Shown piece by piece: positions 63,386 through 64,000 of a DNA stretch of 64,000 nucleotides. The DNA comes from Chitinophaga dinghuensis. GTDB lineage: Bacteria > Bacteroidota > Bacteroidia > Chitinophagales > Chitinophagaceae. Below the pieces are notes generated by a model that did no database searches, was not told the origin of the DNA, and was given only the letters and a program-made list of their open reading frames with translations. Position 1 is the first letter of the stretch. Every line of letters starts with the position of its first letter. The translations under genes were made by a program, and so were the position numbers. Location: NCBI RefSeq assembly GCF_003259435.1, contig NZ_QLMA01000002.1:682001-746000 (forward strand), in the 5' to 3' direction.

Positions 63386-64000
63386 TATCGCCGTCCTGAT
63401 GCTAATGGCCGGTAACTCCGCCATGGCACAAGGTTTTAGCGGAGATAATGCTATTGCCCAAGACACTGCGTTGTACCGTTTTTTCAATGCGCTAACGCAT
63501 GCGGATACCAGCGTGGTATCTGTATTCCACCTGGGCGATTCCCATGTGCAGGCCGGATATTTCCCGCAAACAAATGGCGCATTATTACAAGGACAATTCG
63601 GTAATGCCGGCAGAGGCTTCGTGTTCCCCTATAACCTGGCCGGAACCAATGGCCCGGAAGATTATCGTTGGTCTAGTCCGGTGAAATGGAGTATGGAAAG
63701 AGTGATAGACCGGTACAAATCTCCCGTACTCGGCCCTGGCGCTATTGTAATCAGCACCAATAACATGCCGCCGGCACTCAGCTTCCTTGGTAAACAAGAC
63801 AGCTTCCAGGAGAATTCATTCAATGAGGCGGAACTCTTCTATGATCCGGGTAATGATTCTACAACAGTAGTAGCCGGAACTGCGGATGTAATTATCACAC
63901 CAATGCCTTTCACGGGTTCACCTACCATGACAAAGGCCACGCTGAGCTTCAGAGATCAACAACAGATCTTCTCTGCAAGGTTTGAAAATACTGCCAGAAC
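63354..64000 (+). CDS. Secreted SGNH/GDSL hydrolase (partial, cut by window edge)
   Basis: Open frame from ATG 63354 to the right edge without stop, 215 codons visible. Signal peptide (MNIGRKIISSSIAVLMLMAG, cleavage after NSAMAQ) then block I VFHLGDSHVQAGYF with Ser63. It overlaps the 3' end of the upstream SGNH gene by 32 bases in another frame, indicating translational coupling. The remaining catalytic blocks lie outside the window. Sequence around block I differs from the upstream copy (GDSH instead of GDSM), so it is a paralogue rather than a recent duplicate. Confidence 0.85.
   Translation, partial: MNIGRKIISSSIAVLMLMAGNSAMAQGFSGDNAIAQDTALYRFFNALTHADTSVVSVFHLGDSHVQAGYFPQTNGALLQGQFGNAGRGFVFPYNLAGTNGPEDYRWSSPVKWSMERVIDRYKSPVLGPGAIVISTNNMPPALSFLGKQDSFQENSFNEAELFYDPGNDSTTVVAGTADVIITPMPFTGSPTMTKATLSFRDQQQIFSARFENTAR

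Overview
The window is a gene-dense chromosomal segment from a member of the Bacteroidota, most likely a Chitinophagaceae (Chitinophaga-like) bacterium. The evidence is a gliding/type IX secretion gene set (GldA, GldJ, PorU, PorV, a PorP/SprF protein), a BshA bacillithiol glycosyltransferase, clade-restricted families (DUF4292, DUF4293, YfbK-type VWA protein) and repeated TAnnTTTG promoter boxes. I see no rRNA, tRNA, IS element, prophage or CRISPR array. Forty-eight protein genes are supported. The last one runs off the right edge.

Left part (1-13.2 kb): endonuclease III, a small unknown protein, a DivIC/FtsB-like division protein, enolase and GldA lie on the minus strand. A structured but unassigned gap follows, then an M23 peptidase and a BCP peroxiredoxin. 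The lipoprotein gene gldJ is divergent from porU-porV, which encode the type IX sortase and its outer-membrane partner.

13.2-25.7 kb: ispF and dut lead into an envelope cluster of a TPR lipoprotein, a DUF4292 lipoprotein and two tandem EnvC-like coiled-coil/LytM proteins whose LytM domains lack catalytic residues. BshA, an M28 peptidase, a small membrane protein, an RsmI-like methylase, an EI24 membrane protein and an orphan PorP/SprF follow.

25.8-41 kb: this stretch carries nucleobase and cell-wall salvage (upp, anmK, adenine deaminase), a VWA protein, a WYL regulator, a 1-Cys peroxiredoxin and three consecutive RNA-modification genes (RluA-type, RsuA/RluB-type, RlmN). The RsuA/RluB-type protein has a ten-copy 16-residue basic repeat. 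A thiolase and an ECF sigma factor close the stretch.

41-64 kb: uvrA, small unknown proteins, a malic enzyme with a phosphotransacetylase-like domain, an unassigned protein with kinase-like signatures, mlaE-mlaF, sucD, a 2029-residue alpha-2-macroglobulin, an FAD oxidoreductase, aspS, a glucosaminidase and two overlapping SGNH-hydrolase genes.

The most interesting items are the kinase-like unknown at 48000, the LytM-dead EnvC tandem, the glucosaminidase/SGNH pair at the right edge, a repeat family that flanks terminators at two loci, the repeat tail of the pseudouridine synthase, the putative bait region of the macroglobulin and the structured aspS leader. All functional statements are from reading sequence only; no database search was run.
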